Source of the DNA: Bacillota bacterium
GTDB taxonomy: Bacteria; Bacillota; Clostridia; Lachnospirales; Lachnospiraceae
Reading direction: 5' to 3'
Assembly: GCA_023407575.1 (NCBI GenBank)
Contig: JAEYLX010000049.1
Location: forward strand, 62,001 to 126,000
DNA length: 64,000 nucleotides
A model generated the notes under the pieces. It searched no databases. It was not told the origin of the DNA and saw only the letters and a program-made list of their open reading frames with translations. Numbering within the stretch: position 1 is the stretch's first letter; each line of letters starts with the position of its first letter. The position numbers and the translations under genes were made by a program. Below are positions 63,530 through 64,000 of the stretch, piece by piece.

Positions 63530-64000
63530 TTCTCCGTCAGTAAAAGTTAGCCCCATCAACTCATTTTGGGCTACCTCATCTATGCTGATAATGTTGGAGA
63601 TTTCCAATATTCCCTTTTTTAAGTCAATCGTTAGTAAGCGTTTTGCTACTTCTGCTGCAATTAACCCGGTAAATCTTCCTTCCCCATGCCCCGAGGCAAC
63701 TAATACCTTTTCACCTGACTTAACAGAAACAATAAAAACATCAGTTCCAAATTTAGGATTTCTTAAAAATGTTTCAGCAATTTGATAAACTTTTTTTAAT
63801 TTCAATAGACTTAACAAACCTATTTTTTTAGCAATATAAATTAGAGTAGTTATACTTGATTGGTCAAAACCCAGATATGTTGTAAATTTCTTATTTAAAT
63901 ATTTTTGATTTAGCATGTGTTGATCAACAAAATTAAAATTATATGTTTGTAATTTCTTTTGTTCAGACTTAACTGTGCTTTTCAGTTTAAATGGACTTAT
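63521..64000 (-). CDS. Saccharopine-dehydrogenase-like protein, C-terminal part (5' end beyond window)
   Basis: The frame has no stop from 63521 to the window edge, so the gene continues to the right. The visible 159 residues include VLVASGHGEGRFTGLIAAEVAKRLL, similar to the C-terminal segment of saccharopine dehydrogenase / homospermidine synthase-like proteins, which have a GH-G-x-TGLxAA pattern. The N-terminal NAD-binding fold would be outside the window. The ATG at 63916 is internal. The homology is by eye only. Confidence 0.6.
   Translation of the reverse strand: MSPFKLKSTVKSEQKKLQTYNFNFVDQHMLNQKYLNKKFTTYLGFDQSSITTLIYIAKKIGLLSLLKLKKVYQIAETFLRNPKFGTDVFIVSVKSGEKVLVASGHGEGRFTGLIAAEVAKRLLTIDLKKGILEISNIISIDEVAQNELMGLTFTDGELT

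Overview
The window looks like a chromosomal segment from a low-GC, Gram-positive, anaerobic clostridial bacterium, most likely Lachnospiraceae and close in flavour to Clostridium (Lachnoclostridium) phytofermentans. This placement is inference. It rests on AT-rich composition, strong GGAGG-type ribosome binding sites, lipobox lipoproteins with Pro/Thr-rich linkers, the hprK / murB / rapZ / whiA / HPr-like order, the mcsA-mcsB-clpC operon, an [FeFe]-hydrogenase-like protein and a bacteriohemerythrin. No rRNA, tRNA, IS element, prophage or CRISPR array is visible.

Layout. 1-4.0 kb: a truncated TM2-type membrane protein, a lipoprotein, a YkgJ-type cysteine-cluster protein and an EamA transporter. 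4.0-12.9 kb: a sugar module read right to left, made of a membrane-bound AraC-type regulator, an ABC importer (binding lipoprotein and two permeases) and a beta-galactosidase encoded as two overlapping genes (LacL/LacM type). 12.9-14.7 kb: a 16-bp minisatellite in front of a DUF6323-like gene, then a small helical protein. 14.8-21.3 kb: a stress operon, GntR-type regulator, mcsA, mcsB, clpC, an unknown gene and radA; the regulator sits where CtsR is usually found. 21.4-25.5 kb: two secreted cell-surface proteins (cohesin-like; SH3b/glucosaminidase). 25.9-28.9 kb: purM-purN-purD. 29.2-32.1 kb: an isolated, oppositely oriented AT-rich island with a structured leader, a 52-residue Asn/Ser-rich peptide and a large unfamiliar protein with a Nudix-like region. 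This is the best candidate for something undescribed. 32.2-39.8 kb: an ABC exporter, an M29-type aminopeptidase with a long N-terminal extension, two small membrane proteins, an [FeFe]-hydrogenase-like protein and a hemerythrin. 39.8-47 kb: an Ig-like surface protein, a small acidic membrane protein, an ECF sigma factor with a putative anti-sigma partner, and an MsbA-type ABC exporter. 47.1-51.7 kb: pfkA and dnaE, preceded by a promoter and a long structured leader. 52.2-55 kb: a deacetylase-like protein and a diguanylate cyclase. 55-62.4 kb: uvrC, hprK, a ROK glucokinase, murB, rapZ, whiA and an HPr-like protein lacking His15. 62.7-64 kb: a PHP phosphoesterase and the C-terminal part of a saccharopine-dehydrogenase-like protein.

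How it fits together. Carbon control is a theme: lactose/galactoside uptake and cleavage, glucokinase, phosphofructokinase, HPr kinase and a Crh-like HPr (Glu15, Ser46). The mcsA/mcsB/clpC operon gives arginine-phosphorylation-directed proteolysis. Many transcription units are separated by long, often perfect, inverted repeats, most of which read as intrinsic terminators.
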